64,000 nucleotides of DNA, taken from the NCBI RefSeq assembly GCF_001425825.1, contig NZ_LMDM01000012.1, positions 21,582 to 85,581 on the forward strand, given 5' to 3'. The translations under genes were made by a program, and so were the position numbers. This DNA is from Rhizobacter sp. Root1238 (lineage in GTDB: Bacteria > Pseudomonadota > Gammaproteobacteria > Burkholderiales > Burkholderiaceae_C). Positions 1 through 7,789 of the stretch are shown in pieces; position 1 is the stretch's first letter; the number at the start of each line of letters is the position of its first letter. The notes below the pieces were generated by a model. It was not told where the DNA came from and searched no databases. It was given only the letters and a program-made list of their open reading frames with translations.

Positions 1-136
1 ACGAAGCGCGCTGGCGCGCGCCATCCCCAAAGCCGATCTTCTTCGTCGCCCCAGAAATCGCCCCCAGCCCATCCCCTCGCCCCCCGCGAAGCACCACCTG
101 CTTTTGTTGAGGGGAAAAGATTGAATGGAAGATTGA

Positions 137-163
137 CCCGGATTGCGCTGCGCTTCATCCGGG
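137..163. repeat. Hairpin repeat downstream of livH
   Basis: CCCGGAT (137-143) and ATCCGGG (157-163) form a perfect 7-bp stem around a 13-nt loop rich in GCGCTGCG. It lies 25 nt past the livH stop codon on the minus strand. I recall a very similar CCCGGATTGCGCTGCGCTTCATCCGGG unit as a frequent intergenic repeat in several GC-rich proteobacteria. There is no clear T-run, so a terminator role is only possible. The rest of 1-187 shows no gene. Confidence 0.6.
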
Positions 164-187
164 CTGCGCATGGCGGAGCTCACGCCT

Positions 188-1063
188 TCAGACCTTCTTG
201 ATGGCCGACTTGCCGAACAAGCCTGCCGGCTTCACCGCCAGCACGATCAGCAGCAGCACCAACCCAGGCACGTCCTTGTAGCCGGTCGACAGGTAGAAGC
301 CGGTGGTCGTCTCGGCGATGCCGAGGATGATCCCGCCGACGATGATTCCCATGCCGCTGGTCAGGCCGCCGATGATCGCCACCGCGAAGGCCTTCAGGCC
401 CAGCACTGCGCCCATCGTCGCGCCGGTCAGCGTCAGCGGGGCGATCAGCACGCCGGCGAAGGCCGCCGTCAGCGACGACAGCGCGTACGAGAACGTGATC
501 ACCAGGCCGGTGTTGATGCCCATCAGCTTGGCAGCGTCGCGGTCGTTGAAGGTCGCTACCACCGCCTTGCCATAGATGGTCTTGCGGTTGAAGAACTCCA
601 CCGCCAGCATCATCAGCAGCGCACCCACCACCACCAGGATCTCCATCGGCAGCACGTTCGCACCCAGAAACTTCAGCGGCGACTCCGGCAGCGGCGACGG
701 GAACTTCAGGTCGTCGCGGCCCCACACGTTCTCGGCCACGTTCTTGAAGATGATGCCCAGCGCGATCGTCGACATGATCCAGCCGAACTCCGACTTGATC
801 TTGATCGCCGGCCGCACGCCGATGCGCTCGACGACAGCCCCCTGCAGCGCGCCGAACACGCACACCAGCGGGATCATCAGCCAGTAGTTCAGCCCCAGGC
901 CGACCAGCGTCAGCCCGACCAGCGCGCCCAGCATCAGCGCGTCGCCCTGGCCGAAGTTCAGCGTGTCGGAGGTCGCGAAGGTCAGCTGGTAACCGAACGC
1001 GATCACCGCGTAGATCATCCCGAGCGCAATGCCGCTGTAGATGAGTTGGGTCAGGATCTGCAT
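188..1063 (-). CDS. livH: Branched-chain amino-acid ABC transporter permease LivH
   Basis: Inner-membrane permease of the LivHMGFJ-type importer for branched-chain amino acids or related amides and carboxylates. The 291-residue product is almost entirely hydrophobic, with the family landmarks near the N-terminus (MQILTQLIYSG, ALGMIYAVIAFGY) and LNFGQGDALMLGAL, the typical LivH stretch after the second membrane segment, then GGLTSGMGIIVGGIILG near the C-terminus. I start at the ATG at 1063, which is preceded by AGGAAG at good spacing; an upstream in-frame start would add 11 non-conserved residues. It lies 79 nt after the binding-protein gene in the same direction, so the two are probably one operon. 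The partner permease and ATPases would lie beyond the left edge. The substrate is not readable from sequence. Confidence 0.92.
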   Translation of the reverse strand: MQILTQLIYSGIALGMIYAVIAFGYQLTFATSDTLNFGQGDALMLGALVGLTLVGLGLNYWLMIPLVCVFGALQGAVVERIGVRPAIKIKSEFGWIMSTIALGIIFKNVAENVWGRDDLKFPSPLPESPLKFLGANVLPMEILVVVGALLMMLAVEFFNRKTIYGKAVVATFNDRDAAKLMGINTGLVITFSYALSSLTAAFAGVLIAPLTLTGATMGAVLGLKAFAVAIIGGLTSGMGIIVGGIILGIAETTTGFYLSTGYKDVPGLVLLLIVLAVKPAGLFGKSAIKKV

Positions 1064-1142
1064 GGTGCTTCCTGCGCAAGGGATGGGCTCGAACAAGCGC
1101 CGCCGTGGCCCGGGGCTCGCGGCGGCGCGGTCTCGGGGCGTC

Positions 1143-2390
1143 TTACTTCTTCGTCGCGGTCAGCGCGCCCTTGGCGTTCGGGTCCTTCACGCGGACTTCC
1201 GACGCCTTCTTGAAGTCGTCCGGGTAGGCATAGACCACGCGCTGGCCCTTGACCTCGCCGAACACCGGGATGTTCGCGGTGATCGCCTCGTGGTCGCCCT
1301 TGTTGAACGGCTTGTTGTACGTCGTCACGACGCCCTCGACCGGTGCCTTCAGGTCCTCGAGCGCGGCCTTCACCTTCGGGCCCTCGGTGCTGCCGGCCTG
1401 CTTGATCGCCGCGGCCAGCAGGTAGACCGAGTCGTAGCCCTGCGCGGCCGACACCGGCGAATCGATGCGCGCGTTCTTCGGGTTGAAGGTCTTCAGGTAG
1501 TTGATGATGAACGACTGCCGCTTCGGCGTCGTCGGCTCCTGGATGAAGGTCTGCGGCATGCGCGCACCCTCGCCGCCCGGGCCGGCGTTGTCGATGTAGT
1601 TCGCCATCGACAGCGTCCAGCTGCCGACCAGCGGCACCTTCCAGCCGAGCTTGGTCATGCCGTTGGCGATCTGCGCGAGCTCCGGGCCGATGCCGTAGGT
1701 CAGCACCGCTTCGGCACCGGCCTCCTTGGCCTTCAGCAGCTGGGCCGTCATGTCGACGTCCTTGATGTTGAACTTCTCGACCGCCACCGGCTTGACGCCC
1801 TTCAGCGCGAGCGCCTTCTCCAGGTCCTCGCGGCCGAGCTGGCCGTAGTTGGTGGAGTCGGCCAGGATCGCGACCTTCTTGAAGCCGCGCCGCGTGATGG
1901 CTTCGTCGACGATCATCGGCGCCTGGATGCTGTCGTGCGCCGAATTGCGGAAGATGTAGTTCTCGGGCTGGCTGTCGAACTGGTGCGTGATCAGCGAGCC
2001 GGTCGCGACGTTGTTCATCACCGGGATCTTCGCGTCCTGGTAGAAGCGCTGCGATGCGAGCGCGACGCCGGTGTTGATGTAGCCGACGGTCGCGGCGACC
2101 CGCTCCTTGTTGATCAGCTCCTGCGCGATCTGCACGCCGCGTTCGTTCTTCGCCTCGTCGTCGCGCTCGACCAGCAGCAACGGGCGGCCCAGCACGCCGC
2201 CGGCCTTGTTGATCTCGTCGGCGGCCAGCCGCACGCCGTCGCGCATGCTGACCCCCATCGACGACGACCCGCCGGTGAACGGTCCGGCCACGCCGATCTT
2301 GATCGGGTCGGCGGCGAAGGCGGCAGCGGCGGCCAGGCTCAGCGCGCTCGCAAGAAAGAGGTTGGAAAAACGGGTCCGGGGGCTGCGCAT
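1143..2390 (-). CDS. Periplasmic branched-chain amino-acid-type substrate-binding protein
   Basis: Type I periplasmic binding protein (LivJ/LivK, Peripla_BP_6 family), 415 residues. It has a clear Sec signal peptide (hydrophobic core LFLASALSLAAAAAFA, cleavage after AFA at about residue 26). The mature domain opens with IKIGVAGPFTGG, the usual first beta strand and ligand loop, and contains GVRLAADEINKAGGVLG, a family hallmark. The ATG at 2390 has a modest upstream purine stretch. The frame stays open for about 450 nt further upstream, but that extension is arginine-rich and not conserved in appearance. The gene is first in the operon with livH. The 2391-2656 interval upstream holds no recognisable gene and should contain the promoter. 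Ligand is unknown; homologues bind leucine, amides or aromatic acids. Confidence 0.9.
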   Translation of the reverse strand: MRSPRTRFSNLFLASALSLAAAAAFAADPIKIGVAGPFTGGSSSMGVSMRDGVRLAADEINKAGGVLGRPLLLVERDDEAKNERGVQIAQELINKERVAATVGYINTGVALASQRFYQDAKIPVMNNVATGSLITHQFDSQPENYIFRNSAHDSIQAPMIVDEAITRRGFKKVAILADSTNYGQLGREDLEKALALKGVKPVAVEKFNIKDVDMTAQLLKAKEAGAEAVLTYGIGPELAQIANGMTKLGWKVPLVGSWTLSMANYIDNAGPGGEGARMPQTFIQEPTTPKRQSFIINYLKTFNPKNARIDSPVSAAQGYDSVYLLAAAIKQAGSTEGPKVKAALEDLKAPVEGVVTTYNKPFNKGDHEAITANIPVFGEVKGQRVVYAYPDDFKKASEVRVKDPNAKGALTATKK

Positions 2391-2670
2391 GGTGTCTCCT
2401 GCGTGCGGCGGGTGGTTGAACTTCAGTCCTGGCAAAGCCCTGTGTTCCCGTGGGACACGACGATCACGCGCAGCGTCGGCGTGTCGTGTTGCGGTGCTCC
2501 GTTGCGACCAGCGTCGATGCTCGCGCATTCGCCCCGATCTGCCCTCGTGGTATTCACGTACGTGGTGTTCGCGTCCCGCGCCAGTCCGTGCGTCCAGGCT
2601 GAAACTGCTTTGCGCGGCGTGCAGCAATCTGCACCGCGGCGGGGCATCGGCGCGCGGTGCAAGACCGCCG

Positions 2671-3159
2671 TCACCCGCTCCAGACGCCGTGCCGGCGGTG
2701 CCAGTCGGCCAGCGATTCGTCGGGCCAATGCTGCGAATGCACATGACCGCGCCCCGTCGGCACGTCGACCCATGGCGCGACGAAGGCGAGCGCCGCCTCG
2801 ACGACCTCGGCCGGCTTCGGCAGCGGCGTGTCGATCGCCGACGCATGCGGGTGCACGAGGTCGGGCCAGCGCGGATCCCACAGCCACAGCGCGCTGCCGC
2901 ATTTGACGCAGAAGTGGCGCTGCGCCTTCGAGCGCGTCGCGCGCTTGCCGGGCTCGCGCATCACCGCGTGGTAGACCGCCAGGTGCTTGCGGCCGCGCAC
3001 CTTCAGCGTCGTCGCGTCGCCGCCGAGGTTGATCGCGTAACCGCCCCCGCCGGCCGTCTTGCGGCAGATGCTGCAGTGGCAGTGCATGTAGGGCTGCGGG
3101 CTGTGCGATTCGAGGCTGAAGCGCACGGCGGCGCAGTGACAGGAGCCTTCCAGGTGCAT
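2671..3159 (-). CDS. GFA-family zinc-binding protein (CENP-V/GFA fold)
   Basis: 162-residue protein of the glutathione-dependent formaldehyde-activating (GFA) family. The cysteines that bind structural and catalytic zinc are visible: GSCHCAAVRF near the N-terminus, HCHCSICRK, and FCVKCGSALW about 90 residues in. Family members are mostly of unknown substrate; only some act on S-hydroxymethyl-glutathione, so no reaction is assigned. The ATG at 3159 follows GGAGG six bases upstream and begins directly with the conserved domain. A start 11 codons earlier is possible but unlikely. The gene is monocistronic as far as can be seen and diverges from the lipoprotein gene at 3307. Confidence 0.85.
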   Translation of the reverse strand: MHLEGSCHCAAVRFSLESHSPQPYMHCHCSICRKTAGGGGYAINLGGDATTLKVRGRKHLAVYHAVMREPGKRATRSKAQRHFCVKCGSALWLWDPRWPDLVHPHASAIDTPLPKPAEVVEAALAFVAPWVDVPTGRGHVHSQHWPDESLADWHRRHGVWSG

Positions 3160-3306
3160 CGGGATCCTCCGCGGGCGCACCGTGTGTGTCATCGATCACG
3201 GTCACCCCCAAAAGTGGGGAAAGAAATTCTGCCTGTCGCTTCTACACTGCGCCGCGCAGCAGAGGGGCTGCGATCAACAGAACCAATCCAATCCGGAGGG
3301 ATTTTC

Positions 3307-3783
3307 ATGAAGACCCGTCTTTTGAGCGCGCTTGCGCTGAGCGTGCTGGCCACCGGCTGCGCGTCGATCATCAACGAATCGAACCAGCCGATCCGCGTGG
3401 AAACGCTGAAGGCCGATGGCACCGAGGTCAAGGGTGCCGAATGCCGGCTGACCAACGACTACGGCAACTTCACCGGCAAGTCCGGCGAAGCGATCCCGGT
3501 TCACCGCTCGAGCAAGGACCTGGACATCGTCTGCACGGACCCGAACAGCCCGCAGGCCATCGCCCACGCGATCTCGCGCGCAGGCGGCGGCATGTACGGC
3601 AACATCATCTTCGGCGGCGGCATCGGCGCGATCATCGACCACAACAACGGCAAGGGCTACAACTACCCGAGCTGGCTGCAACTGAAGTTCGGCAAGACGA
3701 TCACGTTCGATCGCCGCACCGAGAAGGACGGCCAGGCCGTCGTCGGCGTCGAGGCTGCGGCATCGGCCGTCGCCAGCAAGTGA
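3307..3783 (+). CDS. Small outer-membrane-type lipoprotein, unknown function
   Basis: 158-residue predicted lipoprotein. A signal peptide with lipobox LATGC ends at residue 19, followed by ASIINESNQPIRVET, which resembles small proteobacterial lipoproteins with a short beta-sandwich. Gly-rich GGGMYGNIIFGGGIGAIID in the second half may insert in or contact a membrane. Two cysteines downstream of the lipid-anchor Cys (ECRL, IVCTDP) could pair. The ATG has a good CCGGAGGG ribosome site. The gene is convergent with the effector-like gene (stop codons 18 nt apart) and has no obvious operon partner. I recognise no specific function. Confidence 0.8.
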   Translation: MKTRLLSALALSVLATGCASIINESNQPIRVETLKADGTEVKGAECRLTNDYGNFTGKSGEAIPVHRSSKDLDIVCTDPNSPQAIAHAISRAGGGMYGNIIFGGGIGAIIDHNNGKGYNYPSWLQLKFGKTITFDRRTEKDGQAVVGVEAAASAVASK

Positions 3784-3801
3784 TCGCAGCGGCCTGACCT
3801 G

Positions 3802-5319
3802 CTAGGCCGGCGAAGGGTCGGTCGTCGCCCGCGGGCCGGCGACGGCCCCCATCGCGCCGCCCCAGACGTGGTAGACCGCCTGCAGCACCGCGTACTTGGC
3901 CAGCTGCGTGTAGAGCTCGGCGTCCTTCTTGCTGATGCCGTGGGCCTCGAGCGTCTTCGGCATCGCGACGAGCATCGAGAACAGCGCGCCGAAGCTGCCG
4001 CCCAGCACGCCGTGCGAGGTCCAGCCCGGGGCGCTGGCCAGCACCGCCTTCACCGCGGCGGGCATCTCGGTGACGACGTTCTTGCCGTAGCTGCCGAAGC
4101 GCCTGGCGACGCTGGCCATCTGCTCGAGCGCCGGCTTGTCCAGGTGATCCAGGCAGGCGCCCAGGTCTTCGCGGGCCAGGAAGTGCTGGAAGCCGGAACG
4201 CCCGGCGCCGTTGTCGAGGCTGTTGCGGATGAGTTGCATGCCGCCGCCGCCGATCGTCTCGCCGCCCGCCACGTCGATCGCGTTGTCGCCGAGCGTCCGT
4301 TGTGTCGTCGACCCGACGTGGTGGGTGATGGCCGTCTGCGGGATGCGGATCCCGCCGTTGCGGGCGGCACCGAAGCTCGCTCCGGCTGCCACGCTGATGT
4401 TGACCGCCAGGCTCGTCTTCGTGTGCGCATTCGCACCCTTCAGCGGGTCGGGCGTCTGGTCTTCCGGCGGCCGCAGGTAGTAGGCATCGGCAAAGGTCTT
4501 GCCGACGGCCGGGCCGGTGCCGACGTCCATCACCGACATCATCACGCCCAGGAAGGCACCGGCGCCGCAGGCCGACAGCGCGGCCGGCACGTCCTTCCAG
4601 CTGCCGAGCAGCCCTTCCAGCGCCTTGTCGGCGAGCGCGAAATCGACGATCGCGGAGCCGGTGTTGAAGCCGCTGGCGCCGGCCATGCCGTGCATCAGCG
4701 CGGTGCCGCGATCACGCCACTCGACCTGGTTCAGCAGGCGGATGAATTGCTCGCGGGTCGTGATGCCGTGGTCCTGCAGCACCTTCGACTGCTTCTCCGC
4801 CAGGTCTTTCAGCGGCTGGATGTCCGCGGCATCGCGGCGCATCGAGCTGAGCACGAAGGCGACGCAGCCGGTGACGTCGTTCGGCAGCCTGGCATGGAAG
4901 GCGCTCTTGTTGAAGAAATACGGGTTGACGTCGCGGAAGCTCGGCACCTGGGCCGCCTCGATCGAGGCCAGGTGGTCGGGCGCCTGTTCGATCGGCGGCG
5001 GCGCTTCGGTCGAGTGGATCGACGGGTTGAATCCGCCGGGCATCTGCAACTCGACCGAATCGGCGGAGTTGCGGCGCGAACCGGCGGTGCCGAGGCTCGA
5101 CGAGCTCTGCCGCGGGGCCCGCGTCGAGGCCCGGCCGCTGTCGGAACGGGCGAGCGACGCCTCGCTGTTGCGCCGACTCTGCAGCGGCCCCTCGGCCGCG
5201 GGGCGCTGGGATGCCGTCGAGCTGGCCGACGAGGCCGGCAGGGGCGGCAGCTCGTGCAGCGCGATCGACGAGCTGCGCGAGCGGGAGACGGCATGAGAAG
5301 GCGAATTCGGAATGGCCAC
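3802..5319 (-). CDS. Candidate type III secretion effector (serine-rich N-terminus)
   Basis: 505-residue protein with no enzymatic motif that I recognise. The first 95 or so residues are Ser/Arg/Ala/Pro-rich and lack a Sec signal (SRSRSSSIALHELPPLPASS and similar), as is common in type III effector secretion regions. From about residue 120 it becomes a compact alanine/glycine-rich domain with several moderately hydrophobic segments (AALSACGAGAFLGVMMSVMD, GVLGGSFGALFSMLVAM), possibly membrane-interacting. No ATG exists near the N-terminus; the GTG at 5319 is preceded by CCGGAG seven bases upstream. Upstream sits a perfect TTCG-N16-TTCG box with a correctly spaced -10 (separate entry), the signature of HrpB/HrpX-controlled type III genes. 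Effector identity is inferred from promoter plus composition. I cannot place it in a named Xop/Rip/Hop family. Confidence 0.6.
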   Translation of the reverse strand: MAIPNSPSHAVSRSRSSSIALHELPPLPASSASSTASQRPAAEGPLQSRRNSEASLARSDSGRASTRAPRQSSSSLGTAGSRRNSADSVELQMPGGFNPSIHSTEAPPPIEQAPDHLASIEAAQVPSFRDVNPYFFNKSAFHARLPNDVTGCVAFVLSSMRRDAADIQPLKDLAEKQSKVLQDHGITTREQFIRLLNQVEWRDRGTALMHGMAGASGFNTGSAIVDFALADKALEGLLGSWKDVPAALSACGAGAFLGVMMSVMDVGTGPAVGKTFADAYYLRPPEDQTPDPLKGANAHTKTSLAVNISVAAGASFGAARNGGIRIPQTAITHHVGSTTQRTLGDNAIDVAGGETIGGGGMQLIRNSLDNGAGRSGFQHFLAREDLGACLDHLDKPALEQMASVARRFGSYGKNVVTEMPAAVKAVLASAPGWTSHGVLGGSFGALFSMLVAMPKTLEAHGISKKDAELYTQLAKYAVLQAVYHVWGGAMGAVAGPRATTDPSPA

Positions 5320-5353
5320 GGCGATGCTCCGGTGAACGGGGAACGCCCCCGCT

Positions 5354-5389
5354 GCGTGCGACAGCGTCAAGGTAGGTGCTGTCGCACGC
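5354..5389. repeat. Perfect 12-bp inverted repeat around the effector -10
   Basis: GCGTGCGACAGC (5354-5365) and its exact reverse complement GCTGTCGCACGC (5378-5389) flank a 12-nt spacer. The spacer contains the proposed minus-strand -10 hexamer TACCTT (5374 to 5369). The dyad could be an operator for an additional regulator or a hairpin in the 5' leader. No T-run follows, so it is not a simple terminator. Confidence 0.6.
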
Positions 5390-5430
5390 GCCGGCCGCTG
5401 CCGATCCGAAGCGGCCGATGGCGATCCGAA
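5369..5430 (-). promoter_or_regulatory. hrpII / PIP-box promoter upstream of the effector-like gene
   Basis: On the minus strand TTCG (5430-5427), 16 bases, then TTCG (5410-5407), followed by 32 bases and TACCTT (5374-5369), which matches YANNNT. The known consensus in Ralstonia and Xanthomonas is TTCG-N16-TTCG-N30-32-YANNNT, recognised by the AraC-type activators HrpB/HrpX. Every element and spacing fits. The box begins 2 nt past the tautomerase stop codon and the -10 lies 50 nt before the GTG start of the downstream gene. A chance match of the box alone would be expected about once or twice in a window this size, but not with the correct -10 spacing directly ahead of an effector-like gene. 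Confidence 0.7.
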
Positions 5431-5432
5431 GC

Positions 5433-5828
5433 TCACGCCGGATGCTGATAGCGGTGCTCCTGCGTGAGCCCTGCGAAACCGTAGGCGCTGGCGCGCAGGT
5501 CGGCCACATGCACGTACGAATGCTCGGCCACGCCGCCCAGCAGCTCGCGCATCGTCGCGTGCACCGCGTCGAGGTAGACGGCCTTCTCGCGCTTGGTGTT
5601 GGTCTCGTCGGTGATGCTGACCATCCAGTGGTAGCTGCGCGGCCCGCCGGCGGCGAGCGCCCGCCCGCCGATGAACCACTTCGACGGCGCAATGAAGTCG
5701 ACGACGACCGCCGTCAGCGACGGATCCTTGCCGAGCAGCCGGGCGGTCAGATCGGTGGCGCTGCGGGCGACGTTCGCGGCGAGTGCATCGTCCGCTTCGC
5801 CGGAGACCTGGATGTGGAGGTAGGGCAT
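5433..5828 (-). CDS. Tautomerase-superfamily protein
   Basis: 131-residue protein starting Met-Pro (MPYLHIQVSG). The catalytic proline at position 2 after Met removal is diagnostic of the 4-oxalocrotonate tautomerase/MIF superfamily. The body, with TDLTARLLGKDPSLTAVVVDF, is the familiar helix-strand unit, here duplicated to about twice the length of a 62-residue 4-OT monomer. The ATG at 5828 has an upstream AGGAG. It is divergent from the LysR gene at 5935 with a 106-nt shared regulatory region, so the LysR protein probably controls it. The real substrate is unknown; related proteins act on small aromatic-derived enols or have promiscuous dehalogenase/isomerase activity. Confidence 0.85.
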   Translation of the reverse strand: MPYLHIQVSGEADDALAANVARSATDLTARLLGKDPSLTAVVVDFIAPSKWFIGGRALAAGGPRSYHWMVSITDETNTKREKAVYLDAVHATMRELLGGVAEHSYVHVADLRASAYGFAGLTQEHRYQHPA

Positions 5829-5882
5829 GGAGAACTCCTGTGGTTGTTGACAAGCCCACTGTAGGCACCGAGCATCCATCCG

Positions 5883-5914
5883 TGAATCAGTTTGATTCGA
5901 TTCCATTGATGGAA
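5883..5914. promoter_or_regulatory. Candidate LysR operator: two palindromes in the divergent promoter
   Basis: GAATCA-GTT-TGATTC (5884-5898) sits inside a T-N11-A frame (T5883, A5895), the usual LysR-type recognition motif. A second perfect palindrome TTCCAT-TG-ATGGAA lies at 5901-5914. Both fall between the divergent tautomerase and LysR starts, where recognition and activation sites of an autoregulated LysR pair are expected. Confidence 0.55.
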
Positions 5915-5934
5915 AAATCAGATGAAAGCCCGCG

Positions 5935-6777
5935 ATGAATGACCTCGACCCGCTGTGGCTGCGCAGCTTCATCGCGATCGCGCAGGCCGGCTCGGTCACG
6001 CGGGCCGCCGATCGCGTCAACCGCACGCAGTCGGCCGTCAGCACCCACCTGCAGCAGCTGGAGGCGAGCGTCGGCGCGCGGCTGGTGCAGCGCAGCACGC
6101 GCTCGCTCGCGCTGACGGCCGAGGGCGAACGCTTCCTGCCGCATGCGCGCCGGCTGATCGAGTTGCAGGAAGAAGCCCGCGCCGCGGTGCAGCCGGCGCA
6201 GCAGGCGGCGGTGTGGCGCATCGGCCTCAGCGAATACTTCCTGCCGGCGCGCCTCGCCGACCTGCTGGCGCTGCTGCGCGACGCGCAACCGCAGGCCCGT
6301 TTCGAGCTGCTGTGGGCCAGCTCCGCTGCACTGCAGCAACTGTGGGCCGCCGATGCGATGGACCTGGCCGTCGTCACCAGCGACAAGGCGCTGCCCGGCG
6401 CGCGCCTGCTGCGCCGCGAGCCGCTGTCGTGGGTGGCGGCGCCCGGCTGGCAGCCCCCCGCGAACGCGCCGGCACCGCTGGTGCTGCTCGGCCCCGACTG
6501 CCCGGTGCGCGCGATGGCGCTGGCGGCCTTGGCCCGCAGCGCGCGGCCGTACCACCTGCAGCTCAGCTGCACCGGCAGCCACGGCGCGGTGGCCGCGATG
6601 CGCGCCGGCTGGGGCATCGGCTGCCTGAACCAGTCGGCGATCCCGGCCGACCTGGACGTGCTGACCCGGCGCGACCCGCGCGGCTGGCCGTCGCCCGGCC
6701 GGCTGTCGTTCCACGTGCTGGCCCGGCCGGCCTTGCGCGACACCGAACGCCTGTTGCGGCAATGGGCAGCCGGCTGA
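5935..6777 (+). CDS. LysR-family transcriptional regulator
   Basis: 280-residue LTTR. The N-terminal winged helix-turn-helix is clear (LRSFIAIAQAGSVTRAADRVN, then TQSAVSTHLQQLEASVGARL and LTAEGERFLPHARRL). The remaining 190 residues form the inducer-binding domain, slightly shorter than the typical 300-residue family member. The ATG at 5935 is the first residue of the conserved domain. It is transcribed away from the tautomerase gene. By the common LTTR arrangement it likely regulates that gene and itself through the palindromes at 5883-5914. The inducer is unknown. Confidence 0.9.
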   Translation: MNDLDPLWLRSFIAIAQAGSVTRAADRVNRTQSAVSTHLQQLEASVGARLVQRSTRSLALTAEGERFLPHARRLIELQEEARAAVQPAQQAAVWRIGLSEYFLPARLADLLALLRDAQPQARFELLWASSAALQQLWAADAMDLAVVTSDKALPGARLLRREPLSWVAAPGWQPPANAPAPLVLLGPDCPVRAMALAALARSARPYHLQLSCTGSHGAVAAMRAGWGIGCLNQSAIPADLDVLTRRDPRGWPSPGRLSFHVLARPALRDTERLLRQWAAG

Positions 6778-6806
6778 AGCGCGCCTGAAACTCCTACACT
6801 GCGCCG

Positions 6807-7613
6807 ATGACCAGCATTGCATTCATCGGCGGCGGCAACATGGCCAGCGCCATCATCGGCGGCCTGCTCAAGAGCGGGCGCGCGCCCGGCGACATCCTGG
6901 TGCTGGAGCCGAATGCCGAGCAGCGTTCGAGGCTGCAGCGCGACCTCGGCGTGATCACGCTCGAGGCGCCCGGCTCGGTGCTGCAGCGCGCCGCCATCGT
7001 CGTCTGGGCGATCAAGCCGCAGAACTTCAAGGAAGCGGCCGCCGCGTGTGCCGCGCACATCGCCGCAGCGTTGCAATTCAGCGTGATGGCCGGCATTCGC
7101 AGCCATGACATCGCGCGCGCACTCGGCACCGAGCGCGTCGTGCGCTCGATGCCCAACACGCCGGCGCTGATCGGCCAGGGCATCGCCGGGCTGTTCGCGC
7201 GGCCGGCTGTCGGCGACGACGAACGCGTCCAGGTCGAGCGCCTGCTCGCGCCCACCGGCCGCACGCTGTGGGTGGAGCGCGAGGAAGACCTCGACGCCGT
7301 CACCGCGCTGTCCGGCTCCGGTCCGGCCTACGTGTTCTATTTCGTCGAGGCGATGATGAAGGCGGCGCAGGACATGGGCCTGAGCGCCGAGCAGGGCCGC
7401 GAGCTGGCGCTGGCGACCTTTGCCGGCGCGTCGGCGCTGGCATTGCAATCCGGCGAAGCGCCGTCGTTGTTGCGCGAGCGCGTCACGTCGAAGGGCGGCA
7501 CGACCTACGCCGGGATCACGTCGCTGGAGCGCAGCGACGTGCACGGCGCGATCGTCTCGGCCGTGAAGGCGGCGCAGCGCCGCGCGCGTGAACTGGGTGA
7601 CGAATTCGGTTGA
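6807..7613 (+). CDS. proC: Pyrroline-5-carboxylate reductase
   Basis: Catalyses the NAD(P)H-dependent last step of proline synthesis, 1-pyrroline-5-carboxylate to proline, in the cytosol. The 268-residue length is normal. The Rossmann nucleotide loop [14 protein letters not shown] is at residues 5-18, followed by [14 protein letters not shown] and the family signature [15 protein letters not shown] and [10 protein letters not shown] near the C-terminus, which line the active site. The ATG starts the first strand directly. It lies 29 nt after the LysR gene in the same direction, but their functions are unrelated. I regard it as an independent housekeeping gene. Confidence 0.95.
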   Translation: MTSIAFIGGGNMASAIIGGLLKSGRAPGDILVLEPNAEQRSRLQRDLGVITLEAPGSVLQRAAIVVWAIKPQNFKEAAAACAAHIAAALQFSVMAGIRSHDIARALGTERVVRSMPNTPALIGQGIAGLFARPAVGDDERVQVERLLAPTGRTLWVEREEDLDAVTALSGSGPAYVFYFVEAMMKAAQDMGLSAEQGRELALATFAGASALALQSGEAPSLLRERVTSKGGTTYAGITSLERSDVHGAIVSAVKAAQRRARELGDEFG

Positions 7614-7789
7614 TTCCCGTGCTGCAGGCGCACAAGCTATGTGATGCCTGGAACACATCATGCAAAGGAGGCATGAGCTTCGGTGAGAAATTCGGGCGCC
7701 GCGGGCCTACAGTCGCGCTCCATGCCGGCGGCGTGGGCCACGAGTTTGCGCAGCGCCAGGGCATGACGACTTCCCCCACGGAGACCCGC

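Noticed and set aside
2391-2846. N-terminal extension of the substrate-binding protein
   Set aside because: The frame is open, but residues are Arg/His-rich, overlap the GFA gene, and would bury the clear signal peptide.
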